Assembly (NCBI RefSeq): GCF_016836705.1
Contig: NZ_JAFCGY010000001.1
Location: 682,001 to 746,000, forward strand
Length of the DNA: 64,000 nt
Direction: 5' to 3'
Origin: Mesorhizobium caraganae
GTDB lineage: Bacteria; Pseudomonadota; Alphaproteobacteria; Rhizobiales; Rhizobiaceae
This document shows, piece after piece, positions 16,704-24,875 of the stretch. The stretch's first letter is position 1. Every line of letters begins with the position of its first letter. The position numbers were made by a program, and so were the translations under genes. The notes below the pieces were generated by a model. It saw nothing but the letters and a program-made list of their open reading frames with translations. It ran no database searches and was not told where the DNA came from.

Positions 16704-17402
16704 ATGATCAAACCAACACCCGGTAGAACGCCCCGCCAGGAGACATCGCCTGCCGAGCAGACGCGCGCCGCACTTGTGCTGGCCGCGCTCAAACTGTTCG
16801 GACGGCAGGGCTTCGACGGTACCTCGACGCGCGAGATCGCGGCGGAGGCCAAGGCCAATATAGGCTCCATCGCCTATCATTTCGGCAGCAAGGAAGGGCT
16901 GCGCGCGGCCGCCGCCGACCACATCGTCGAGACCATCCAGGCAATTGCCGGACAGGCGATCGGGCCGGCGTCGGCTCCGTCCACCCCCGAGGCCGCCAGG
17001 GCGCAGCTGGTCGCCGCGCTGGAACGCATGGTGGGGTTCATCGTCGCGAGTCCCGAGGCCGGCGAAATCGTACAATTTGTACTTCGCGAGCTCTCGCATC
17101 CCACGGCGGCGCTCGACCGCATCTATGCCGGCGTGTTCGAGCCGACGCATCGGCGGCTCTGCCAGGTCTGGGAACAGGCGACCGGCGAGCCGGCCGAGAG
17201 CGAGGCCACCAAGCTCACGGTTTTCACGCTGATCGGCCAGGTCATCTATTTCCGCATCGGCCGCGAGGCGGTGCTGCGCCGAATGGGCTGGCGCGAGATC
17301 GGCCCTGCGGAAGCCGCCAAGGTGGTGGCGGTCGCCACCGGCAACCTCGAGGCCATGCTGGGCGCGCGCAAGGCCGCCGCCCGCAAGGAGGGCAAGCGAT
17401 GA
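16704..17402 (+). CDS. TetR/CecR (DUF1956) family transcriptional regulator
   Basis: A 232-residue regulator. The N-terminal TetR HTH is clear (ALKLFGRQGFDGTSTREIAA then IGSIAYHFGSKEGL). The C-terminal ligand domain (VQFVLRELSHPTAALDRIYA) resembles the DUF1956 domain of E. coli CecR/YbiH. In E. coli CecR heads the ybhG-ybhF-ybhS-ybhR efflux operon and here the downstream order is the same, with ATGA overlaps. The ATG at 16704 follows the palindrome; the TTG at 16668 would put the operator inside the gene and is rejected. Confidence 0.9.
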   Translation: MIKPTPGRTPRQETSPAEQTRAALVLAALKLFGRQGFDGTSTREIAAEAKANIGSIAYHFGSKEGLRAAAADHIVETIQAIAGQAIGPASAPSTPEAARAQLVAALERMVGFIVASPEAGEIVQFVLRELSHPTAALDRIYAGVFEPTHRRLCQVWEQATGEPAESEATKLTVFTLIGQVIYFRIGREAVLRRMGWREIGPAEAAKVVAVATGNLEAMLGARKAAARKEGKR

Positions 17403-18352
17403 GTTTTCTCTGTTCCCTGCCGCTCGCGGCCCAGCTGTTCAGCGCCTGCGCGCCGGCGGCACCCCTGGCCGTCGGCTATGTCGAGGGCGAGTATGTCTTG
17501 CTGGCGCCGATCGAGGTGGCGCAGGTCGAGACCGTCAAGGTCAAGCGCGGCGACCGTGTCGAGCCCAACACGCCGGTGGTGACGCTGGAAAGCGCCGACG
17601 CCGAGATTGCCGTGGCGCAAGCCGAAGCGGCGCTCGCCCAGGCGCAGGCGCAGCTTGCCGATCTGCAGGTTGGCAAAAGACCGGAAGAGATTGCCGTGCT
17701 GAAGGCCGAGGTCGACATGGCCCGCGCGCAAGCCACCGACGCCAGGCGCCGCTATGACCGCGCCAGCGATCTGTTCAAGCGCGGCACCGGCACGCAGGCC
17801 GACTACGACACCGCGTCGGCGACGCTGGAGACGGCCAATGCGCAGGTCGGCCAGGCGGAAGCCAATCTCGCGGTCGGCGGCCTGCCGGCGCGGCCCGAAA
17901 CGATTAAGGCGGCCGACAACCAGGTCAAGCAGGCGCAGTCGGCGCTGGAACAGGCTGAGTGGCGGCTGTCGAAGCGGGTGCTGGCGGCGCCCTCGCCCGG
18001 CCGCGTCAACGACGTCATCCGCAACCCCGGCGACACCGCCGGCCCGACCGCGCCCGTCATCTCGATGCTGCCCGACGGCGCCGTGAAACTCAGCGTCTAT
18101 ATCCCGGAAAGAGCCTTTTCATCGATCAAGGTCGGCACGCTGCTTTCCGTCCATTGCGACGGCTGCGGCGAGGGCGTGAAGGCGCGCGTCAGCTATGTCT
18201 CGCCCGATCCGGAATTCACCCCGCCGGTCATCTATTCGCTCGAGAACCGGCAGAAGCTGGTCTACCTCGTCGAGGCGCGGCCGGAGGGTGATGCACAAGC
18301 GCTGCAGCCGGGGCAGATCGTGGATGTCGAACTGGCGGCCTCAGCAAAATGA
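17399..18352 (+). CDS. HlyD-type membrane fusion protein (YbhG-like)
   Basis: A 317-residue periplasmic adaptor of an efflux pump. It has an N-terminal hydrophobic segment with a lipobox-like LFSAC, a biotinyl-lipoyl-like beta-domain split around a long alpha-hairpin (AVAQAEAALAQAQAQLADLQ and the return helix), then a beta-barrel with LAAPSPGRVNDVIRNPGD. It overlaps both neighbours by 4 bp. It should link the ABC pump encoded next to an outer-membrane channel supplied elsewhere. Confidence 0.88.
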   Translation: MSFLCSLPLAAQLFSACAPAAPLAVGYVEGEYVLLAPIEVAQVETVKVKRGDRVEPNTPVVTLESADAEIAVAQAEAALAQAQAQLADLQVGKRPEEIAVLKAEVDMARAQATDARRRYDRASDLFKRGTGTQADYDTASATLETANAQVGQAEANLAVGGLPARPETIKAADNQVKQAQSALEQAEWRLSKRVLAAPSPGRVNDVIRNPGDTAGPTAPVISMLPDGAVKLSVYIPERAFSSIKVGTLLSVHCDGCGEGVKARVSYVSPDPEFTPPVIYSLENRQKLVYLVEARPEGDAQALQPGQIVDVELAASAK

Positions 18353-19269
18353 ACACCATCGACGTTCATGGCCTGGTCAAGCGCTTCGGCGACAAGACCG
18401 TCGTCGACCATGTGACGATGACGGTGGCCGAAGGCGAGATCGTCGGCTTTCTCGGGCCGAACGGCTCGGGCAAGACGACGACGATTCGCATCATGTGCGG
18501 CCTGCTGACGCCCGACGAGGGCGAAGGCACGGTGCTGGGATTGAACATCCGCACCGAGTCGCTCCGGATCAAGCGCGAAGTCGGCTACATGACGCAGAAA
18601 TTCTCGTTCTACGAGGATCTGACGATCGGCGAAAACCTCGAATTCGTGGCGCGGCTCTACCGGCTGAAGCCGGTCGAGGAGCATGTGGCGCGCACGCTGG
18701 AAGAACTTGGCCTGACGACGCGGCGCAACCAGCTCGCCGGCACGCTGTCGGGCGGCTGGAAGCAGCGCCTGGCGCTGGCCGCCTGCATCATGCACAAGCC
18801 GAAGCTGCTGCTGCTCGATGAGCCTACCGCCGGCGTCGACCCGAAGGCGCGGCGCGAGTTCTGGGACGAGATCCATCGCCTCGCCAGCGGCGGGCTGACG
18901 GTGCTGGTCTCCACCCATTACATGGACGAGGCCGAGCGCTGCCACCGCATCAGCTACATATCCTATGGCAAGATGCTGGCCACCGGCACGGTGGACGAGG
19001 TGGTGAAGAATGCCGGGCTGACCACCTTCGTGCTGCAGGGGCCGCACCTCGACCAGGTCGCCGATGCCCTGAAGGAACGGCCGGGCGTCGACCAGGTTGC
19101 GCCGTTCGGCGCCACGCTGCATGTCGTTGGCTCCGACAAGGCGGCCCTTGAAAAGGCGCTTGCCGATGTCGAAAAGCAGCACAAGGGCGTCAGCGTAAAA
19201 TCCGGCGAGACCAGCCTCGAGGATGTGTTCATCCAGTTCATGTCCGGCTCGAAGGACAATATGGCATGA
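18349..19269 (+). CDS. ABC transporter ATP-binding protein (YbhF-like, single domain)
   Basis: A 306-residue ATPase: Walker A GPNGSGKTTT, signature LSGGWKQRLALAACIM, Walker [14 protein letters not shown]. coli YbhF is a double ATPase; this protein has only one nucleotide-binding domain, so it should act as a homodimer. The C-terminal 80 residues are the usual ABC-2 exporter tail. 4-bp overlaps on both sides mark it as part of the CecR-led operon. Confidence 0.92.
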   Translation: MNTIDVHGLVKRFGDKTVVDHVTMTVAEGEIVGFLGPNGSGKTTTIRIMCGLLTPDEGEGTVLGLNIRTESLRIKREVGYMTQKFSFYEDLTIGENLEFVARLYRLKPVEEHVARTLEELGLTTRRNQLAGTLSGGWKQRLALAACIMHKPKLLLLDEPTAGVDPKARREFWDEIHRLASGGLTVLVSTHYMDEAERCHRISYISYGKMLATGTVDEVVKNAGLTTFVLQGPHLDQVADALKERPGVDQVAPFGATLHVVGSDKAALEKALADVEKQHKGVSVKSGETSLEDVFIQFMSGSKDNMA

Positions 19270-20402
19270 ACAGCGTCTTCTCCTTCGCCAGGCTCGGTGC
19301 GCTGCTGATCAAGGAATTCATCCAGATGCGGCGCGACCGCATCACCTTCGCCATGATGCTGGGCGTGCCGCTTTTACAGCTGGTGCTGTTCGGCTATGCC
19401 ATCAACAACGATCCCAAAAGCCTGCCTGCCGCACTCGTGGCGACCAGCAACGACCCCTACACCCGCGCCATTGTCGCGGCCCTGCAGACGACCGGCTACT
19501 ACCGCTTCGACCATGTCGCGCAAAGTGCCGAGCAAGCCGAATTCCTGATGGCGCGCGGCGACGTTTCCTTCGTCGTCACCATCCCCGCCGATTTCGGCCG
19601 TCGGGTCGAACGCGGCGACAATCCGCAGATCCTGATCGAGGCCGACGCCACCGATCCGGCCGCCGCCAGCGGCGCCATCTCGACTCTAAGCACCGTCGCC
19701 AGCCAGGCGCTGCTTCGGGCGCAAGGCATGCAGGAGGCGGCGGCCGAGAACGCCAGGGGCCAGCTCGACGTGGTGGTGCACCGGCGCTACAACCCGGAAG
19801 GCATCTCGCAATACAACATCGTTCCCGGGCTGCTCGGCGTCATCCTGCAGATGACCATGGTGATGATGACCTCGATCGCGCTGACGCGCGAGACCGAGCG
19901 CGGCACGATGGAGAACCTGCTGGCCATGCCGTCCAGCCCGCTCGAGATCATGCTGGGCAAGGTGCTGCCCTATCTGGCGGTCGGCGCGGTGCAGGTGGTG
20001 GTGGTGCTGGCAGCGTCGAAGCTTTTGTTTGCCATCCCGTTCACCGGCTCGATGTCGCTGCTGCTCACCGCCGTTCTGGTGTTCGTGCTGGCGCTGGTGC
20101 TTCTCGGCTACACCATCTCGACCATTGCCCGCACGCAGATGCAGGCACTGCAGCTGACCTTCTTCTTCTTCCTGCCGTCGATCCTGCTGTCGGGCTTCAT
20201 GTTCCCCTATCGCGGCATGCCGGGCTGGGCGCAGATCTTTGGCGAGATTTTCCCGCTGACGCATTTTTTGCGCATCACCCGCGCGGTGATGCTGAAAGGC
20301 GCCGAGCTGCCGGCGGTGGCGGGCGAGATCACCTGGCTGGTTGCGTTCGTAGCTTTGTTTGCCGGCGTCGCATTGGTGCGGTTCAGGCGGACACTCGACT
20401 AG
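19266..20402 (+). CDS. ABC-2 type permease (YbhS/YbhR-like)
   Basis: A 378-residue permease: one N-terminal helix (MLGVPLLQLVLFGYAINND), a large periplasmic domain to about residue 170, and five helices in the C-terminal half with the ABC-2 motif (LSGFMFPYRGMPGWAQIFGE). It is the last gene of the operon. E. coli has two such permeases (YbhS, YbhR); only one is present here, implying a homodimer. The stop overlaps by 4 bp the stop of the convergent DNA glycosylase gene. Confidence 0.92.
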   Translation: MNSVFSFARLGALLIKEFIQMRRDRITFAMMLGVPLLQLVLFGYAINNDPKSLPAALVATSNDPYTRAIVAALQTTGYYRFDHVAQSAEQAEFLMARGDVSFVVTIPADFGRRVERGDNPQILIEADATDPAAASGAISTLSTVASQALLRAQGMQEAAAENARGQLDVVVHRRYNPEGISQYNIVPGLLGVILQMTMVMMTSIALTRETERGTMENLLAMPSSPLEIMLGKVLPYLAVGAVQVVVVLAASKLLFAIPFTGSMSLLLTAVLVFVLALVLLGYTISTIARTQMQALQLTFFFFLPSILLSGFMFPYRGMPGWAQIFGEIFPLTHFLRITRAVMLKGAELPAVAGEITWLVAFVALFAGVALVRFRRTLD

Positions 20403-21007
20403 GCTCTCAAGGGGTTGAGCGATTTTGGACCGCTGACGAAAGGGCTCCCCTTGACGTAAAATCGCAGCGGGCGGTCTGCATCCTTGGTAATGCCGATGCG
20501 GATGCCTTGGCCGATGTCGCCGGCTTGATGCTCATCTTCGGCCAGCCATAGCGGGCCTTGCCGGCACAGATCGAGGCCGTCGAGCGAACGGTCGATCCGC
20601 AAGGCCTGGGCAAGCCGTCCCGGCCCGCGCGCCAGGTCACGCAAGCGCTCGACACCTCGGTTCTGTTGCATAAGCGGAATGCCTTCGAGCGGTTCGAGCG
20701 CCCGGATCAGGACGCCGGTGCCGGTCCCCGCCTTCTCGCTCGAGACGTTAAGCATCCAGGAGACGCCATAGGCGAGATAGACGTAGGCGTGTCCGGCCTC
20801 GAGGAACAACGAGCGATTGCGCGGCGTCATCCCGCGATAACCATGGCCGGCGGCGTCGCCGACGACATAGGCTTCGGTCTCGACGATGCGGCCGCTGACA
20901 ATGCCTTCCGGCAGCTCCCGCACCACCAGTCTGCCGATGAGGTGGCGGGCGAGAGCGGCCGTATCTTCCGGCAGTTCTGCGCGGTCGAGCGGGCGGTGGC
21001 CGGTCAT
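20399..21007 (-). CDS. 3-methyladenine DNA glycosylase (AAG/MPG family)
   Basis: A 202-residue base-excision repair enzyme. The AAG family blocks are visible: RIVETEAYVVGDAAGHGYRG with the catalytic glutamate, MTPRNRSLFLEAGHAYVYLAYG, and a C-terminal RIGITKDADRPLRFYVKGSP. Members remove alkylated purines such as 3-methyladenine and hypoxanthine. The ATG at 21007 (MTGHRPLDRAEL) gives the usual bacterial length. It is probably in one unit with the small SnoaL-like gene upstream, 17 bp away. Confidence 0.92.
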   Translation of the reverse strand: MTGHRPLDRAELPEDTAALARHLIGRLVVRELPEGIVSGRIVETEAYVVGDAAGHGYRGMTPRNRSLFLEAGHAYVYLAYGVSWMLNVSSEKAGTGTGVLIRALEPLEGIPLMQQNRGVERLRDLARGPGRLAQALRIDRSLDGLDLCRQGPLWLAEDEHQAGDIGQGIRIGITKDADRPLRFYVKGSPFVSGPKSLNPLRA

Positions 21008-21024
21008 GCTATCGCCGCCTGGCT

Positions 21025-21405
21025 TCAAGATATCCGCTCGACCCATTGCGCGCGCGAAGGTCCCGGCTCGAACGGGTCGCCGAAATACTGGGTCTCGCGG
21101 GCCACCTTGCCATCGACGAACTCCATGATGCTCACCGTATAGGAGGGAACGCCGTCATAGGTCAGGACATATTCGGTGATCCAGAGATCGCCGGCGCCGA
21201 TGATCCGCCGCACCGCGAAGCGCTTCTGGTTGGGCTGCGCGGCACGCGACGACTGGATGTTGCGCCGCCCACGAATGCGCTCGCCCGACTGCGGATAGTC
21301 GAGCACCGCGTCGTCGCGATAGATCTGATGCTCCGCCTCGAAATCATTGGCATCGGAGGCAGCCCAATGGCGATCCAGAGCCGCTCTTATGTCAGAGTCT
21401 GCCAT
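21025..21405 (-). CDS. SnoaL/NTF2-like protein
   Basis: A 126-residue protein with a cone-fold pattern: an N-terminal helix (IRAALDRHWAASDANDFEAE), YRDDAVLDYPQSGERIRGR, and terminal beta strands ending VARETQYFGDPFEP. This is the nuclear transport factor 2/SnoaL superfamily, which includes ester cyclases and ketosteroid isomerase-like enzymes as well as non-enzymatic proteins. No specific reaction can be read. The ATG at 21405 starts MADSDIRAAL; it is 8 bp from the dehydratase stop upstream. Confidence 0.75.
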   Translation of the reverse strand: MADSDIRAALDRHWAASDANDFEAEHQIYRDDAVLDYPQSGERIRGRRNIQSSRAAQPNQKRFAVRRIIGAGDLWITEYVLTYDGVPSYTVSIMEFVDGKVARETQYFGDPFEPGPSRAQWVERIS

Positions 21406-21413
21406 CTCGGTTA

Positions 21414-22391
21414 TCAGGCCGCGGCCATGATCTCGGCATAGGTGCTGAAATCGACATTGCCGCCCGACAGCACCACGGCCACGCATTTGCCCGACAGCTC
21501 GATCTCGCCTGACGAGAGCGCTGCCAGCGCGACGCAGCCGCCGGGCTCGACCACCAGTTTTAGATGGGCCATGGCGTCGCGCATCGCCTGCGCCGCCGCC
21601 TTGTCGGAGACGGCGATCGCGCCGGCCAGGTTCTTGCGGTTGATCTCGAAAGTGATGGCGCCAGGCTCAGCGGTTAGGATGGCATCGCAGATCGAGCTGT
21701 GGCCGGGTTCGTTCGAAACCCTTTCGCCCTTGGCCAGCGAGCGGCGGGTGTCGTCGAAATGCTCGGGCTCCACCGCCCAGACGGCCGTATCTGGCGAGGC
21801 GTCTTTGACCGCAATCGAAATGCCGCTCGACAGGCCGCCACCACCGCAAGGGATGAGAACCGCGTCGAGGCTGACGCCGAGCGCATTGGCCTGGCGCATC
21901 AGTTCGAGGCCGATCGTGCCCTGGCCTGAGATGATGGCCGGATCGTCGAAGGGCGGCACCAGCACCATGCCTCTGTCCATATAGGGGCGCACCACGATCA
22001 TGCGGTCGTCGCGAAAACGATCGAACGGCACCACCTGGGCGCCCATCTTGCGAACGTTGGCGATCTTCATTGCCGGCGCATCGGCGGGCATGGCGATGAC
22101 TGCCTTGACGCCGAACATCGCGGCGGAAGCGGCGACGCCTTGAGCATGGTTTCCGGAAGAAAAGGCGACCACGCCGCGGCCGCGCTCTTCCTCGCTCAGC
22201 GTCGACAATTTGTTGTAGGCGCCGCGAAACTTGAACGAGCCGGTGCGCTGCAGCGTCTCCGGCTTGAACAGGATGCGCCCGCCGAAGCGCTTGTTGAGTT
22301 CCGACGATTCGATCAGCGGGGTTTCGACGATCAGGCCGGAGAGTCGCGCGGCGGCGGCGTGGATGTCGGCAATGCCGGGAAGCGTGGTCAT
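21414..22391 (-). CDS. threonine/serine dehydratase family PLP enzyme
   Basis: A 325-residue fold-type II PLP enzyme. The Schiff-base lysine is K54 in TGSFKFRGAYN, the substrate loop is SSGNHAQG, and the phosphate-binding loop is CGGGGLSSG. It lacks the C-terminal ACT domain of biosynthetic IlvA, so it is the catabolic TdcB, serine racemase or hydroxyaspartate dehydratase type. The ATG at 22391 (MTTLPGIADI) is preferred to the one at 22424. It likely shares a transcript with the two genes that follow it. Confidence 0.85.
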   Translation of the reverse strand: MTTLPGIADIHAAAARLSGLIVETPLIESSELNKRFGGRILFKPETLQRTGSFKFRGAYNKLSTLSEEERGRGVVAFSSGNHAQGVAASAAMFGVKAVIAMPADAPAMKIANVRKMGAQVVPFDRFRDDRMIVVRPYMDRGMVLVPPFDDPAIISGQGTIGLELMRQANALGVSLDAVLIPCGGGGLSSGISIAVKDASPDTAVWAVEPEHFDDTRRSLAKGERVSNEPGHSSICDAILTAEPGAITFEINRKNLAGAIAVSDKAAAQAMRDAMAHLKLVVEPGGCVALAALSSGEIELSGKCVAVVLSGGNVDFSTYAEIMAAA

Positions 22392-22589
22392 GACGAAGTC
22401 CTGAGAGGGATGAGATCGGCGCATGGTGCACGCAAAGGCAGGCCGCGCACCAATGAAAAAATGTGACCGTTACAAAATTTGGCGGGCATGAGCGGCGAGG
22501 AGGAGGGTCAAACTGGCCCACCTCTCCCGCCTTTATCCGCGGGGCCGTATCGGCTAAGGGCGGGGGAACAGAATTCCGGACCGCCAGAA

Positions 22590-24611
22590 ATGACCGCCAA
22601 ACCCAAACCCCTGTTCCTCGGCATCGACACCGGCGGCACCTATACCGATGCCGTGCTGTGGTCGGAACAAGGTGGTCCCAAAGGCAAGGTGCTGGCCAAG
22701 GCCAAGGCGCTGACCACGCGGCACGACCTTGCCGTCGGCATTTCCGGTGCGGTCGACGCGGTGCTGGAGAAATCCGCCACCGACCCGGCCTCGATCAAAC
22801 TGGTGTCGATGTCGACGACGCTTGCCACCAACGCGTTGGTCGAGGGCCAGGGCGGTCGCGTGGCGCTGATCATGATCGGTTTTACCGAAGCCGACCTTGC
22901 CCGCGACGGGTTGAAGACCGCGCTCGGCACCGACCCGGTGGTGTTTTGTCAGGGCGGCCATGATGTCCATGGCAATGCGGCCAAGCTCGACCTCGCAGGC
23001 CTCGAGGCGGCGCTGCCCGAACTCGGCGCTTCGGTGTCTGGCTTTGCCGTCTGCGCCTATTTTGCCACCCGCAATCCGGCGCATGAGCTTGCCGCGCGCG
23101 ACCTGATCCGCGAAAAGACCGGCCTGCCGGTCACCGCCAGCCACGAATTGTCAGCCAAGCTCGGCGGCCCGCGCCGCGCGCTCACCACTTTGCTCAACGC
23201 CCGGCTGATCTCGATGATCGACCGGCTGGTGGCGGCGACTGAGGGCTTTCTCGAGGCGCGCAAGATCGCCGCACCCCTTATGGTGGTGCGCGGCGACGGC
23301 GCGCTGGTTTCGGCCGCCTTTGCCCGCCAGCGGCCGATCGAGACGATTTTGTCCGGCCCGGCCGCCAGCCTGGTCGGCGCCCGCCACATGACGGGCTTGA
23401 ACAACGCCATGGTCTCCGACATTGGCGGCACCACAACGGATGTCGCCGTGCTCGATGGCGGCCGCCCGCGCCTCGATCCGGAAGGCGCTACCGTCGGCGG
23501 TTTCCGCACCATGGTCGAGGCGGTGGCCATGCGCACCTTCGGCCTCGGCGGCGATTCCGAAGTGGCGCTGGAAGACGGCGCACTCAACCCGAAGATCCTG
23601 CTCGGCCCGCGCCGCCTTGTGCCGTTGGCGCTGGCCGGAATGATGCATGGCGTTGCAGTGACATCGGAACTCGAACGCCAGCTCCGCGCGCCCAATCCCG
23701 GCCGCATGGATGGCCGCTTCGCGCTGCGCACCGGCGTGCCGGACAGGCTCGCCGCCGGTCTGACCGCGCCCGAGGCCAAACTCTACGAGCAGATCGGCAC
23801 TGTGCCGCTGGCCATCGACAGGCTGCTGGCCTCGAACGCCCAGAACGCCACGCTGAACCGGCTGGTCTCGCGCGGCCTCGTGCACGTCTCCGGCTTTACG
23901 CCTTCGGACGCCGCCCATGTGCTGGGCAAGCAGGCCAACTGGGATGCTGCCACCGCTCGCCTCGGCGCCGAACTATTCGCTCGCAAGCGCGACGGCCGCG
24001 GCCAGAACATTGCCGCCTCGCCGGAAGTAATCTCCGAACGCGTGCTGGTGACGCTGACGCGCTGGTCGGCCGAATACATTCTGGAAACCGCCTTTGCCGA
24101 GGACGGGCTGGATGGCGCTGCCACCGTCGCGCATGCGCTGGTGCAGCGCGCCGTCGATGCCCATCCCGGCATAGCACGCCTCAGCGTCGCGCTCGACCGC
24201 CCGGTCATCGGCCTCGGCGCCTCGGCGCCGCTGCACTATGCCGGCCTGGCCGAGCTCGTCGGCAATGAATGCGTGGTGCCGGAAGACACCGACGTCGCCA
24301 ACGCCCTCGGCGCCGTCGTCGGCCAGGTCCGCGTCTCGGCGGAAGCCCGCGTCAGCCAGCCCAAGGAAGGCCTGTTCCGCCTCGCCTCGGGGCAAACGGT
24401 GCGGGATTTCACCGACGAGGGGAAGGCGATCGCGGCGGCGGAAGCCGATGTGCGGGCGATCGTTGCGGAGCGGGCGAAGGATGCCGGCACGGACAATGCC
24501 GAGATCGAAGTAGCCACCGAATTCCGCGTCTCCACGGTCGAGGCTCAGCGCATGTTCATCGAAGCGCATGTGGTGGCGGTGGCGTCAGGCCGGCCAAGGA
24601 TTGCGGTGTAG
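22590..24611 (+). CDS. hydantoinase/oxoprolinase family protein, A-subunit type
   Basis: A 673-residue protein with the ASKHA-type N-terminal start FLGIDTGGTYTDAVLW and the later MVSDIGGTTTDVAVLDGG block typical of HyuA-type ATP-dependent hydantoinases and 5-oxoprolinases. Such enzymes normally need a B subunit (about 550 residues); none is adjacent in this window, so it may be one of the stand-alone forms. The ATG at 22590 begins MTAKPKPLFL; the upstream extension reads through unrelated sequence. A large palindromic element begins 7 bp after its stop. Confidence 0.85.
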   Translation: MTAKPKPLFLGIDTGGTYTDAVLWSEQGGPKGKVLAKAKALTTRHDLAVGISGAVDAVLEKSATDPASIKLVSMSTTLATNALVEGQGGRVALIMIGFTEADLARDGLKTALGTDPVVFCQGGHDVHGNAAKLDLAGLEAALPELGASVSGFAVCAYFATRNPAHELAARDLIREKTGLPVTASHELSAKLGGPRRALTTLLNARLISMIDRLVAATEGFLEARKIAAPLMVVRGDGALVSAAFARQRPIETILSGPAASLVGARHMTGLNNAMVSDIGGTTTDVAVLDGGRPRLDPEGATVGGFRTMVEAVAMRTFGLGGDSEVALEDGALNPKILLGPRRLVPLALAGMMHGVAVTSELERQLRAPNPGRMDGRFALRTGVPDRLAAGLTAPEAKLYEQIGTVPLAIDRLLASNAQNATLNRLVSRGLVHVSGFTPSDAAHVLGKQANWDAATARLGAELFARKRDGRGQNIAASPEVISERVLVTLTRWSAEYILETAFAEDGLDGAATVAHALVQRAVDAHPGIARLSVALDRPVIGLGASAPLHYAGLAELVGNECVVPEDTDVANALGAVVGQVRVSAEARVSQPKEGLFRLASGQTVRDFTDEGKAIAAAEADVRAIVAERAKDAGTDNAEIEVATEFRVSTVEAQRMFIEAHVVAVASGRPRIAV

Positions 24612-24618
24612 GGGTATT

Positions 24619-24766
24619 CTCCCCCCTTGAGGGGGAGATGTCGCCGAAGGCGACAGAGGGGGTCGTCTCGCGTGAAGCGCTAACCTCATCGGTGGCAATC
24701 AGGTCTCATCCAGTCGGACCGACCCCCTCTGGCCGCTCCGCGGCCATCTCCCCCTCAAGGGGGGAG
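24619..24766. repeat. large palindromic intergenic element, copy 1
   Basis: Perfect 22-bp outer arms (24619-24640 and 24745-24766) share a TTGAGGGG core. Inner arms AGAGGGGGTCG (24655-24665) and CGACCCCCTCT (24720-24730) pair too, with a small hairpin GTCGCC/GGCGAC on the left and GGCCGC/GCGGCC on the right. The middle 54 bp are not palindromic. The same architecture recurs at 27054-27238, on the other side of glcB. Confidence 0.85.
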
Positions 24767-24875
24767 ATTATCAGCTCCGCCAGCCGCAATTCCCCCCACC
24801 TTCACCCTAAGCTGAATTGACCCTTCACCCCTGACATGCCAAAGGCCGCAAAGCCTTTCATCTGGAGAAGCCCTG

